The notes under the pieces: generated by a model | Seen by the model: only the letters and a program-made list of their open reading frames with translations | The model's database searches: none | What the model was told of the DNA's origin: nothing | Assembly: GCF_020873895.1 (NCBI RefSeq) | Contig: NZ_JAHWGT010000026.1 | Location: forward strand, 30,323 to 94,322 | DNA: 64,000 nucleotides | Direction: 5' to 3' | Origin: Streptomyces sp. DH12 | GTDB lineage: Bacteria; Actinomycetota; Actinomycetes; Streptomycetales; Streptomycetaceae | Part shown: one piece after another, positions 36,239 to 43,738 of the stretch | Numbering within the stretch: the first letter of the stretch is position 1 | Layout: every line of letters begins with the position of its first letter | Program-made: the position numbers and the translations under genes

Positions 36239-36322
36239 ATGTCCAGCAGCAGCCGCCACACCACCCTCGCGACCGGGCCGGGCGAGCCGGACTGGGAAGC
36301 GCACGGCCCCGCCGCCTCCTAG
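36239..36322 (+). CDS. Possible 27-residue peptide
   Basis: ATG at 36239, TAG at 36320-36322. The sequence begins MSSSSRHTTLATGPG. A run of five G lies about 8 bases before the start (36225-36230 region). It is hydrophilic, has no motif, and could equally be chance. I list it because it sits 55 bases after the 26-bp palindrome. Confidence 0.2.
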   Translation: MSSSSRHTTLATGPGEPDWEAHGPAAS

Positions 36323-36384
36323 GGGGTGTCCGGACAGGACCCGGAAGGTGTCCGAGGCCCCGGCCGCCCGCGCGAGGGCGCGCC

Positions 36385-37443
36385 CTACGCGCCGCCGCCC
36401 CGTCCCTCCCCTCGGGGCGGCGGTCCGGGCCGCAGCCCGGCCAGCCGCGCCAGCCTCACGAAGGACTCCCGCAGCGCCTCCCGGTCGTAGGTGCTCGTCG
36501 TCACCAGCACCTCGTCCGCCCCGGTCTGCGCCACGACCTCCTCCAGCGCCGCCCGCACCCGCTCCTCCGTGCCGTGCACATGGCCGCGCAGCCCCGACGT
36601 GAAGTACTCCCGCTCCCGCGCCGACATGGACCGGGCCGCGACCGCTTCCGGCGGGGCGAGCGGCGGGAACGTGCCGTGGGTCCGCGCGTACGCGGCGGAC
36701 CACGCCTCCGGCAGCAGCATCCGCGCGGCCTCCTCCTCGGTGCCGGCCACCGCCACCGTGCCCGCCACCACCACGTACGGCTCCGCGGCCCACGGCGAGG
36801 GGCGGAAACCCGCGCGGTACCGGTCCACCGCCTCCACCACCTTCGCCCGCGCCTTCAGGTCCCCGACGACCAGCGGCAGCCCCGCCCCGGCCGCGATCCG
36901 CGCCCCCTCGCCCGTCGCCAGCACGAACGGCGGCACGCGCAGCCCCTCCGCCGGCAGGGCCCGCACCCCCGGGTGGGCGGTCTGCGTCCCCCGGAACCAG
37001 CCCAGCAGTTCCTCCAGCTGCCGCGCGAAGCCGTCCGCGTCCTCCTTGCCGTGCCCGAGCGCCCGCCGTACCCCGTCCGTGAACCCCACCGAACGCCCCA
37101 CGCCCATGTCGATCCGCCCCGGGAACAGCGACTCCAGCACGCCGAACTGCTCCGCCACCACCAGCGGACGGTGGTTCGGGAGCATCACCCCACCGGTCCC
37201 CACCCGGACGGTCGACGTCGCGGCGGCCACGGCCGCCGCCAGGACCGTCGGCGCCGAACCGGCGACCCCCGGCACCCCGTGGTGCTCCGAGACCCAGAAC
37301 CGGTGGTAGCCCAGCTCCTCGACGTGCCGGGCGAGGCGGACGGTCTCCCGCAGCGCCCGCGGCCCGTCACCGCCCTCCCACAGCCGGGAGCGGTCCAGGA
37401 CGGACAGGCGGACGGGGAGCGGGGCGGCGGCTGCGGTACTCAC
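36385..37443 (-). CDS. LLM-class flavin-dependent oxidoreductase (luciferase-like monooxygenase)
   Basis: A 352-residue TIM-barrel flavoenzyme of the bacterial luciferase superfamily, FMN- or F420-dependent. Characteristic segments are LSVLDRSRLWEGG, LGYHRFWVSEHHGVPGVAGSAPTVLAAAVAAAT, VRVGTGGVMLPNHRPLVVAEQFG, FPGRIDMGVGRSVGFTDGVRRALG and GADEVLVTTSTYDREALRESFVRLARLA. The group is usually annotated 'MsnO8 family LLM oxidoreductase'. The substrate is unknown. The GTG at 37443 (VSTAAAAPLPVRLSV) is the likely start; the longer frame to 37494 has a non-homologous Arg/Gly N-terminus. It is divergent from the HAD gene. Confidence 0.87.
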   Translation of the reverse strand: MSTAAAAPLPVRLSVLDRSRLWEGGDGPRALRETVRLARHVEELGYHRFWVSEHHGVPGVAGSAPTVLAAAVAAATSTVRVGTGGVMLPNHRPLVVAEQFGVLESLFPGRIDMGVGRSVGFTDGVRRALGHGKEDADGFARQLEELLGWFRGTQTAHPGVRALPAEGLRVPPFVLATGEGARIAAGAGLPLVVGDLKARAKVVEAVDRYRAGFRPSPWAAEPYVVVAGTVAVAGTEEEAARMLLPEAWSAAYARTHGTFPPLAPPEAVAARSMSAREREYFTSGLRGHVHGTEERVRAALEEVVAQTGADEVLVTTSTYDREALRESFVRLARLAGLRPGPPPRGEGRGGGA

Positions 37444-37562
37444 ACCCGGTTCAACGCCTCCCGCGCCCCGCGATTCCCGGCCCCTGCGCCTCAAGGGATG
37501 ATCGGAACGTCCCTCCTGCGCCGCGGCGTCCGGGTAGACGGCGCCACGTCACGCACAGGACC

Positions 37563-37568
37563 TAGGCT
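37563..37568 (+). promoter_or_regulatory. -10 element TAGGCT before the HAD gene
   Basis: An exact match to the Streptomyces -10 consensus, ending 6 bases before the GTG at 37575. The transcript probably starts at the GTG (leaderless). A convincing -35 is not visible. Confidence 0.4.
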
Positions 37569-37574
37569 TGCGGG

Positions 37575-38063
37575 GTGACGAGCGACAGCAGACCCCTGGC
37601 CGTGTTCGACCTGGACAACACCCTCTCCGACGCGCGGCACCGCCAGCACTTCCTGCAGCGCGCCCCGCGCGACTGGGACGCCTTCTTCGACGCCGCCCCG
37701 CAGGACCCGCCCCTCCCGCCCGGCGTCGCCCTGTGCCTGGAGGCGGCGCGGCAGTGCGAGATCCGCTACCTCACCGGTCGGCCCGAGCGGTGCCGCCACG
37801 ACAGCCTGGACTGGCTCGCCCGGCACGGACTGCCCGAGGGCCGCCTCCACATGCGCCGCGACGACGACCGGCGGCCGGCCAGGGTCACGAAGCTGGAGGT
37901 GCTGCGCCGCCTCGGCCGCAGCCGCGAGGTGCGCATGCTCGTCGACGACGACGAGCTGGTCTGCGACGCCGCCGCCAAGGCCGGGTTCCGCGTCGTGCGC
38001 GCCGACTGGGCGCTCGCCTCGGACGCGCTGCGGCAGGCCCAGGAGAAGGAGGGCCGCACCTGA
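37575..38063 (+). CDS. HAD-superfamily acid phosphatase-like hydrolase
   Basis: A 162-residue protein with HAD motif I FDLDNTLSD (nucleophile Asp and acid Asp), motif II Thr in YLTGRPERCR, a Lys in RVTKLEVLRRLG and motif III VDDDELVCDAA. This is the compact 'HAD family acid phosphatase / polynucleotide-kinase-phosphatase-like' type, probably acting on a small phospho-substrate. No partner kinase is adjacent. The GTG start coincides with the predicted transcript start. Confidence 0.85.
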   Translation: MTSDSRPLAVFDLDNTLSDARHRQHFLQRAPRDWDAFFDAAPQDPPLPPGVALCLEAARQCEIRYLTGRPERCRHDSLDWLARHGLPEGRLHMRRDDDRRPARVTKLEVLRRLGRSREVRMLVDDDELVCDAAAKAGFRVVRADWALASDALRQAQEKEGRT

Positions 38064-38172
38064 CGGGGGCCCGCGCCCGTTCCCGGGCCCGTGCGGACAC
38101 CAAGCCCGCGCGTCCCGCCCCTGTGCCCCGTGTCCCGCGCCCTCGCCCCGTGGCCCGCGACGGGCCCCGGGG

Positions 38173-38400
38173 TCACACGTCGCCGGCGTCCGGGCCGTCG
38201 AGCCGGAAACCGACCTTCATCCCCACTTGGTAGTGCGCCACGCGCCCGTCCTCCAGGTGGCCCCGGATCTCCGTCACCTCGAACCAGTCGAGGTTGTGCA
38301 GGGTCTGCGCGGCCCGCGCGATGCCGTTGCCGATCGCCGCGTCCAGCCCCTCGTGCGAGGTGCCCACGATCTCCGTGACGCGGTACGTGTGGTGCGACAT
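38173..38400 (-). CDS. Dodecin family flavin-binding protein
   Basis: A 75-residue protein, the normal length for dodecin. It has YRVTEIVGTSHEGLDAAIGNGIARAAQTLHNLDWFEVTEIRGHLEDGRVAHYQVGMKVGFRLD, including the flavin-stacking Trp (DWFEV) and the Gln in HYQVGMKVGF. Dodecins form hollow dodecamers that store riboflavin, FMN, FAD or CoA. The ATG at 38400 follows GAGGAGGAG. It is divergent from the solute-binding protein gene. Confidence 0.93.
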   Translation of the reverse strand: MSHHTYRVTEIVGTSHEGLDAAIGNGIARAAQTLHNLDWFEVTEIRGHLEDGRVAHYQVGMKVGFRLDGPDAGDV

Positions 38401-38492
38401 GACGGTCTCCTCCTCGGCGGGTGCGCGCCCCACGGCGCGCCCCTTCCACGGTGCCCCAGGGCGGACGGGTCCGCGAGGCGGGGCCGCGGGAC

Positions 38493-38521
38493 TTGACCCG
38501 GCCATTGGTACATACCAAAAT
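38493..38521 (+). promoter_or_regulatory. Candidate promoter of the solute-binding lipoprotein gene
   Basis: TTGACC (38493-38498) and CAAAAT (38516-38521) are separated by 17 bases. The spacer and -10 contain the GntR-like palindrome, so a repressor there would block polymerase. Confidence 0.45.
38505..38518. promoter_or_regulatory. GntR/DasR-like operator (TTGGTACATACCAA)
   Basis: An inverted repeat TTGGTA-CA-TACCAA. The outer TGGT....ACCA arrangement matches the published DasR (dre) consensus TGGTCTAGACCA except for the middle four bases. It lies between the -35 and -10 of a solute-binding protein gene, the typical setting for sugar-uptake repressors. Confidence 0.5.
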
Positions 38522-38538
38522 CCAGCCATCCGCCCGTT

Positions 38539-38552
38539 GCGAACGCGTTCGC
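38539..38552. promoter_or_regulatory. LacI/TetR-like operator (GCGAACGCGTTCGC)
   Basis: A perfect 14-bp palindrome with a central CG, as in LacI-family operators, located just downstream of the predicted -10. The core GAACGCGTTC is identical to that of the palindrome at 8644-8657. Confidence 0.5.
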
Positions 38553-38604
38553 TCCCCCCACGTCGGGTCCCGTCCTGTCTGCAAGAACGCAAAAGGTGAC
38601 CTCC

Positions 38605-39855
38605 GTGAAGAAGCGCACGCTCGTCTGCCCCGCCGCGCTCGTGTCCGTCCTCGCCCTGACCGGCTGCGGCCTCGTCCCCGGCCAGGACGGCGGCAGCCGC
38701 ACCGTCACCGTCTGGCTCATGAAGGGCAGCGCCTCCGACGAGTTCCTCAAGCGGTTCACCACCGCCTACGAGCACGACCACCCCGGCACCCGCCTGGAGT
38801 TCGTCATCCAGGAGTGGACCGGCATCGGCAAGAAGGTCACCGCCGCGCTCGCCGGCGACGACGCCCCCGACGTCATCGAGGTCGGCAACACCCAGGTGGC
38901 CCAGTACGCCGGCAGCGAGCAGCTGTACGACCTGACCCTGGAGTCCGTGCGCGACCTCGGCCACGAGGAGTGGCTGCCCGGCCTGGCCGAACCCGGCAGC
39001 ATCGACGGCAGCCAGTACGGGATCCCCTGGTACGCGGCCAACCGGGTCGTCGTCTACCGCAAGGACCTCTTCCGTCGGGCCGGCGTGGAGGAGCCGCCCA
39101 AGACCCGCGAGCAGTGGCTGGAGGCGACCGGGAAGGTCAACCGCACCGGCGCGCAGGGCATCTACCTCGCCGGGCAGGACTGGTACACCCTCGCCGGGTT
39201 CGTCTGGGACGAGGGCGGCGAACTGGCCGTCGAGAAGGACGGCGCGTGGGTCGGCGCGCTCGACTCGCCCGCCGCGCTGCGCGGCATGGACTTCTACCGG
39301 GAGCTCCAGTCCCTCGGCTCCGGCCCGGTCGACGCCGACGAGGAGACCCCGCCCCAGGCCGAGGTCTTCGCCCGGGGCCGGGTCGCCCAGATCATCGCCA
39401 CGCCGGGCGCGGCCGCCGCCATCGAGGAGCGCAACCCGTCCCTCGCCGCCCAGCTCGGCTTCTTCCCGATCCCGGGCAAGACGGAGAAGCAGCCGGGCGC
39501 CGTCTTCACCGGCGGCTCCGACCTGGTCGTCCCGGTGAAGGCCCGCGAGCGGGCCGCCGGGATCGACGTGGTCAAGGCCCTCGCGGGCGAGAAGTGGCAG
39601 ACCGACCTGGCCCGCACCATGAAGTACGTCCCCAACAAGACCTCCCTCGCCTCCGTCGTCGAGGGCCAGGAGGCCACCGCCGCGATGGCCGCGGGCGCCG
39701 CGCGGGGCCGGGCCACGCCCAACTCGCCGCACTGGGCGGACGTCGAGGCCGACAACCCGATCAAGCCGTACATGACGGCCGTCCTCCAGGGCCGCGACCC
39801 TGAGACGGCGGCCCGCGCGGCGTCCGCGCGGATCACCGAAGCCCTGGCGGGCTGA
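38605..39855 (+). CDS. Extracellular solute-binding lipoprotein (ABC sugar uptake, family 1)
   Basis: A 416-residue lipoprotein (signal, lipobox LTGC) of the maltose/chitobiose-binding type. It has TVTVWLMKGSASDEFLKRFTTAYE, EFVIQEWTGIGKKVTAAL, DVIEVGNTQVAQYAG, GIPWYAANRVVVYRKDLF, FTGGSDLVVP and, at the C-terminus, TPNSPHWADVEADNPIKPYMTAVLQG. It resembles DasA/NgcE-like binding proteins for chitin-derived sugars. No permease or ATPase gene is adjacent, so it must share components encoded elsewhere. The GTG at 38605 has AAAGGTG at the right distance; the GTG at 38596 is part of that site. Two operators upstream suggest regulation by sugar repressors. Confidence 0.87.
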   Translation: MKKRTLVCPAALVSVLALTGCGLVPGQDGGSRTVTVWLMKGSASDEFLKRFTTAYEHDHPGTRLEFVIQEWTGIGKKVTAALAGDDAPDVIEVGNTQVAQYAGSEQLYDLTLESVRDLGHEEWLPGLAEPGSIDGSQYGIPWYAANRVVVYRKDLFRRAGVEEPPKTREQWLEATGKVNRTGAQGIYLAGQDWYTLAGFVWDEGGELAVEKDGAWVGALDSPAALRGMDFYRELQSLGSGPVDADEETPPQAEVFARGRVAQIIATPGAAAAIEERNPSLAAQLGFFPIPGKTEKQPGAVFTGGSDLVVPVKARERAAGIDVVKALAGEKWQTDLARTMKYVPNKTSLASVVEGQEATAAMAAGAARGRATPNSPHWADVEADNPIKPYMTAVLQGRDPETAARAASARITEALAG

Positions 39856-40134
39856 GCCGGCGCCCCGACCGCAGCGGGCGGGGGCCCGGAGCGGAGCGGC
39901 GCCGCCGTCGGGGCGGGCGCGCACCGTGCCGGGCGCGCGGCGCGGGGCCGGTGCGCCCACCGTGCCGGGCGGGGCCGGGGCCGGGATGCGGCGCCCGCAC
40001 CGGGCATTCAGCCGCCGCACATCCGCGCTCCGCCGGGCGGTCACGCCGAAGCCCGCCGGTCACGGCACAAGTAGGGAGTGAGGGCCGCCGCACCATCGCG
40101 GACCCGCCCCGCCGCCCCCGGCCAAGGAGCTCCC

Positions 40135-40983
40135 ATGACCACGACGACCCAGGCCCCGGCCCCCACCCCGGGCCCGGTACTCCCGGCCCCCGCCCCGGCC
40201 CCCGCCCGCCCGCACCGCTCGGCGGCCCCGGCCGCGGCGGAGGAAGCCGGGCGGCCCCGGTACCGCGTCTCCCTCGCCCGCACGCAGGACGAGGTCCGGG
40301 CCGCCCAGCGGCTGCGGCACCTCGTCTTCGCCGGCGAGCTGGGCGCACAGCTCGCCGGACCCGAACCCGGTCTCGATACCGACGCCTTCGACGCCTACTG
40401 CGACCACCTCCTCGTCCGCGAGGAGACCACCGGCGAGGTAGTGGGCACGTATCGCCTCCTGCCCCCCGAGCGCGCCCGCATCGCCGGACGCCTCTACTCC
40501 GACGGCGAGTTCGACCTCTCCCGCCTGGCGCCCATCCGCCACGACCTGGTCGAGGTCGGCCGCTCCTGCGTCCACCCCGCCCACCGCGACGGCGCCGTCA
40601 TCTCCCTCGTCTGGGCCGGCATCGCCCGCTACATGACCCGCGCCGGGCACGACTGGCTCGCCGGCTGCTGCTCCGTGCCGCTCGCCGACGGCGGCGCCCT
40701 CGCCGCGGCCACCTGGGAGACCGTCAGGGCCCGCCACCTCGCGCCCGAGGAGTACTGGGTCACCCCGCACCGCCTGTGGAGCCCCACCGCCGGCGCCGCC
40801 CGGCCCGCCGCCCGCACCGACCTGCCGCCCCTGCTGCGCGGCTACCTCCGCCTCGGCGCCTGGGTGTGCGGCGCGCCCGCCCACGACCCCGACTTCGGCG
40901 TCGCCGACCTGTACGTCCTGCTGTCCCTGCGCCGCACCGACCCCCGCTACCTGCGCCACTTCCTCGCCCTCGGCGCGGAGTGA
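40135..40983 (+). CDS. GNAT acyltransferase of the OlsB type (ornithine N-acyltransferase-like)
   Basis: A 282-residue protein. After a Pro/Ala-rich N-terminal stretch of about 40 residues comes the Acetyltransf_5 fold: RYRVSLARTQDEVRAAQRLRHLVFAGELGA, FDAYCDHLLVRE, VVGTYRLLPPE, EVGRSCVHPAHRDGAVISLVWAGIARYM and WLAGCCSVPLAD, ending YLRLGAWVCGAPAHDPDFGVADLYVLLSL. OlsB attaches a 3-hydroxy-acyl chain to ornithine, the first step of ornithine-lipid synthesis. The next gene encodes a PlsC-type acyltransferase that would do the second step. The ATG at 40135 has AAGGAGCTCCC upstream, preferred over 40078. Confidence 0.82.
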   Translation: MTTTTQAPAPTPGPVLPAPAPAPARPHRSAAPAAAEEAGRPRYRVSLARTQDEVRAAQRLRHLVFAGELGAQLAGPEPGLDTDAFDAYCDHLLVREETTGEVVGTYRLLPPERARIAGRLYSDGEFDLSRLAPIRHDLVEVGRSCVHPAHRDGAVISLVWAGIARYMTRAGHDWLAGCCSVPLADGGALAAATWETVRARHLAPEEYWVTPHRLWSPTAGAARPAARTDLPPLLRGYLRLGAWVCGAPAHDPDFGVADLYVLLSLRRTDPRYLRHFLALGAE

Positions 40984-41969
40984 TGAGCGCCTGGCTGCCC
41001 GCCTCGCCCTGCACCCCGCGCCGCTGCGCCACCCCGGCCCACCCGGCGGCCGGCCACCCCCGCGCGGTCCTGCGCCTGGCCGCCGGGGCGGCCGCCGTCC
41101 TCGCCGGGCTCGTCCTCGCGCCGCTCGCCGCGCCCCTCGCCCCGGCCGCCCGCCACCGGCTCGCCCGGCTGTGGTGCCGCACCGTGCTCCGCGCGTTCGG
41201 CGTCCGCGCCCGCGTCACCGGCACGCCGCCGCCCGGCGCGCACCTCGTCGTCGCCAACCACGTCTCCTGGCTCGACGTGCCGCTCCTCGCCGCCGTCCTG
41301 CCCGGCCGCATGGTCGCCAAGCGGGAGGTGCGGGACTGGCCGCTGCTCGGGCCGATCGCCGCGCTCGGCGGCACCCTCTTCCTCGACCGCGATTGCCTGC
41401 GGGCCCTGCCCGGCGCGGTCCGCGCCATCGCCCGCGCCCTGGGCGCGGGGCACCGCGTCGTCGTCTTCCCCGAGGGGTCCACCTGGTGCGGCCGGGCCGG
41501 CGGCGCGTTCCGCCCGGCCGCCTTCCAGGCGGCGCTCGACGCGGGCGCCCCGGTGCAGCCGGTACGGATCGCCTACCGGCCGCTCGGCGCCGCCGCGTTC
41601 GTCGGCGACGACCCCCTCGTCGTCTCGCTGTGGCGGGTGGTCTCGGCCGGCGCCCTCACCGCCGAACTGCGCCTCCTGCCGCCCCTGCCCGCCGGACGCC
41701 ACACCGACCGCCGCGCCCTGGCCCGCGCCGCCCACGCGGCGGTGACGGGCCGGGCCGCGGCGGCTGCCCCGGGCGGCACCGACATCCCACCGCACCCGCC
41801 GCACCCGCCGCGTACGCGGAACCACCGGCTCGCCGGGGTCAGGACCGGGTCCGCGGCCGCGGCTCACACGACGGTCGCCAGTGACAGCGCGAACCAGCCC
41901 CGCTCATCGGTCCACCACCGTGACAACTCCATGCCGGCCGCCTCCAGTTCCCGCGCCACCCCCTCCTGA
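40983..41969 (+). CDS. PlsC-type (1-acyl-glycerol-phosphate / OlsA-like) acyltransferase
   Basis: A 328-residue acyltransferase. One membrane helix (LAAGAAAVLAGLVLAPLAAPL) is followed by NHVSWLDVPLL (the HX4D catalytic motif), GTLFLDRD, VVFPEGSTWCG and PVQPVRIAYRP, all four PlsC blocks. It overlaps the OlsB-like gene by one base (TGATG). OlsA completes ornithine lipid by O-acylation of lyso-ornithine lipid, and the pairing supports that role over general phosphatidic acid synthesis. The last 50 residues look unlike a protein domain and are read from DNA antisense to the end of egtD, so the reading frame seems to have run past its ancestral stop. Confidence 0.82.
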   Translation: MSAWLPASPCTPRRCATPAHPAAGHPRAVLRLAAGAAAVLAGLVLAPLAAPLAPAARHRLARLWCRTVLRAFGVRARVTGTPPPGAHLVVANHVSWLDVPLLAAVLPGRMVAKREVRDWPLLGPIAALGGTLFLDRDCLRALPGAVRAIARALGAGHRVVVFPEGSTWCGRAGGAFRPAAFQAALDAGAPVQPVRIAYRPLGAAAFVGDDPLVVSLWRVVSAGALTAELRLLPPLPAGRHTDRRALARAAHAAVTGRAAAAAPGGTDIPPHPPHPPRTRNHRLAGVRTGSAAAAHTTVASDSANQPRSSVHHRDNSMPAASSSRATPS

Positions 41970-42829
41970 CGGAACTTCGCCGACACCTCCGTCCGCAGCT
42001 CCTCGCCCGCCGCGAACGGCACGGCCAGGTCCAGCTCCGGGATCTTCACGGTCAGCCCGCGCCGCGCCCGCAGCCGCATCTCCATCCACTCGCGCTCCCG
42101 GTCCCACACGGCGACGTGGTCGAAGTCGTCCGGGTCGGCGTCCGCGCCCAGCTCCCGGGCGAGCACCGCCAGCACGTTCTTGTTGAACTCCGCGGTCACC
42201 CCCGCCGCGTCGTCGTACGCCGCGACCAGCGTCGCCTCGTCCTTCACCAGGTCGGTGCCGAGGAGCAGCGCGTCGCCCGGCTCCAGCAGCGCCCGCACCG
42301 ACCGGAGGAACACCGCCCGCTCCCCGGGCAGCAGGTTGCCCAGGGTGCCGCCGAGGAAGGCCACGAGCCGCGGCCCCGGCGTCCCGGGGAGGGCGAGCCC
42401 ACGGGTGAAGTCGGCGACGAGCGCGTGCACCCGCAGCCCCGGCAGCTCCCGTGCGAGCGCCGAGGCCGCACCGGTCAGCGCCGACTCGCTGACGTCGACG
42501 GGCACGTAGTCGGCGAGCCGCGGCCGCAGCGCGCGCAGCAGGTGCCGGGTCTTCTCCGACGACCCCGAGCCGAGCTCCACCAGGGTCAGGGCCCGGGTCG
42601 CCGCGGCGATCTCCGGCGCCCGCGCGACGAGGATGTCCCGCTCGGTACGGGTCGGGTAGTACTCCGGCAGCCGGGTGATCTCCTCGAACAGCTCGCTGCC
42701 CCGCGCGTCGTAGAACCACTTCGGCGGCAGCTCCTTCGGCGTGCGGGTCAGGCCGTTCAGCACGTCGGCGCGCAGGTCGGCGGCGGTGGCGCCCTCGGGG
42801 AGGGTGCGGGTCAGCAGGTACGGGCTCAC
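41864..42829 (-). CDS. egtD: L-histidine N-alpha-methyltransferase EgtD
   Basis: A 321-residue SAM-dependent enzyme that makes hercynine (trimethylhistidine), the first step of ergothioneine synthesis. Key segments are LPPKWFYDARGSELFEEITRLPEYYPTRTERDIL, VELGSGSSEKTRHLLRAL (SAM site), VPVDVSESAL, FLGGTLGNLLP, LLGTDLVKDEATLVAAYDDAAGVTAEFNKNVLAVL and REWMEMRLRA. The GTG at 42829 overlaps the egtC stop (GTGA). It is the last gene of the minus-strand egtABCD operon. Confidence 0.96.
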   Translation of the reverse strand: MSPYLLTRTLPEGATAADLRADVLNGLTRTPKELPPKWFYDARGSELFEEITRLPEYYPTRTERDILVARAPEIAAATRALTLVELGSGSSEKTRHLLRALRPRLADYVPVDVSESALTGAASALARELPGLRVHALVADFTRGLALPGTPGPRLVAFLGGTLGNLLPGERAVFLRSVRALLEPGDALLLGTDLVKDEATLVAAYDDAAGVTAEFNKNVLAVLARELGADADPDDFDHVAVWDREREWMEMRLRARRGLTVKIPELDLAVPFAAGEELRTEVSAKFRQEGVARELEAAGMELSRWWTDERGWFALSLATVV

Positions 42830-43731
42830 GCGGGGTACTCCTCGAGCGGTTGCCGCCCCGCGCGCGCGGCGCGCGGGGGAGGGGACGGGCGGAGGCGGGC
42901 GGGGGAGGTGCGGTCCTGCGCGGCGGGCGCCGCCGTGGCGCGGTCCGGGCGGCGGTCCGCGGCGGGGCCCGGGGCGCGGTCGAGGGGGTGGAGCGCCACA
43001 CCGTCCGCGGTGGCGGTCAGCAGCGTCCGGTCCGGCGCCTCGCACCACGCGGGGTCGTCGTCGTACGGCTCCGAGGCCACGACCGCGCGCCGGCGGCGGC
43101 CCGGGCTCCCGCCCAGGTACCAGAGCGTGTCGCCCCACGCCGTGGCGGTGACCGTCGTCCCGTCGACGAGCAGCAGGTTCAGCCGGGACCCGGGCGCCGC
43201 CGCGGCCACATCCCGCACCACCCCGGCGAGGGCGTCGAGCGGTGTGTCGCCGCGCCGCAGCCGGTGCAGCGCCAGCGCCCACAGCAGGGCCGAGTCGTTG
43301 CGCGCCTCCAGGGCGAGCAGGTCGGCGGGCGGCAGGCCGGCGGCGAGCGCCGCGAGCGACCCGGGCCAGCCGGTCACGGCCCCGTTGTGGCTGAACAGCC
43401 ACGGGCCCGAGGCGAACGGCGCGGCGGCGGCCTCACCGTCGGCGCCCGGCAGCGTCGCGTCCCGTACGGCGGCCAGGCCCGCCGCCGAGCGGACCACGCG
43501 GGCCAGGTCGGCGAAGGACGGGTCCCCCCAGACGGGCCCCGCCCTGCGGTAGCGGCCCGGCACCGGGTCGCCCGGCGCGTACCAGCCGACGCCGAAGCCG
43601 TCGGCGTTGACCGTGCCGTACCGCTGGCGGCGAGGCGCCCACGACTGGCGGTGGAGGCCGTGCGGGGGCGCGACGAGCAGCTCCCCGAGCGGTACCGCGT
43701 CGTCGCCCACCCAGGCGATGTGCCGGCACAT
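42826..43731 (-). CDS. egtC: Gamma-glutamyl-hercynylcysteine S-oxide amidohydrolase EgtC
   Basis: A 301-residue class II glutamine amidotransferase-like hydrolase that removes the gamma-glutamyl group from the EgtB product. After Met, the N-terminal nucleophile Cys2 (MCRHIAWVGD) is typical. YGTVNADGFGVGWYAPG, FSHNGAVTGWPGSLAALAAGLP, EARNDSALLWALAL and VVASEPYDDDPAW follow. The last 40 residues are a Pro/Arg-rich tail. The egtB stop is 7 bases upstream, and its own stop overlaps the egtD start. Confidence 0.95.
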   Translation of the reverse strand: MCRHIAWVGDDAVPLGELLVAPPHGLHRQSWAPRRQRYGTVNADGFGVGWYAPGDPVPGRYRRAGPVWGDPSFADLARVVRSAAGLAAVRDATLPGADGEAAAAPFASGPWLFSHNGAVTGWPGSLAALAAGLPPADLLALEARNDSALLWALALHRLRRGDTPLDALAGVVRDVAAAAPGSRLNLLLVDGTTVTATAWGDTLWYLGGSPGRRRRAVVASEPYDDDPAWCEAPDRTLLTATADGVALHPLDRAPGPAADRRPDRATAAPAAQDRTSPARLRPSPPPRAARAGRQPLEEYPA

Positions 43732-43738
43732 CAGCGGC

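Larger units (their letters stand above)
35947..36384. other. Intergenic region after sdhB
   Basis: 438 bases between sdhB and the convergent LLM gene. It holds the sdh terminator (36001-36028), a 26-bp near-perfect palindrome (36159-36184) and one weak 27-codon frame (36239-36322). Nothing else is recognisable. Confidence 0.5.
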
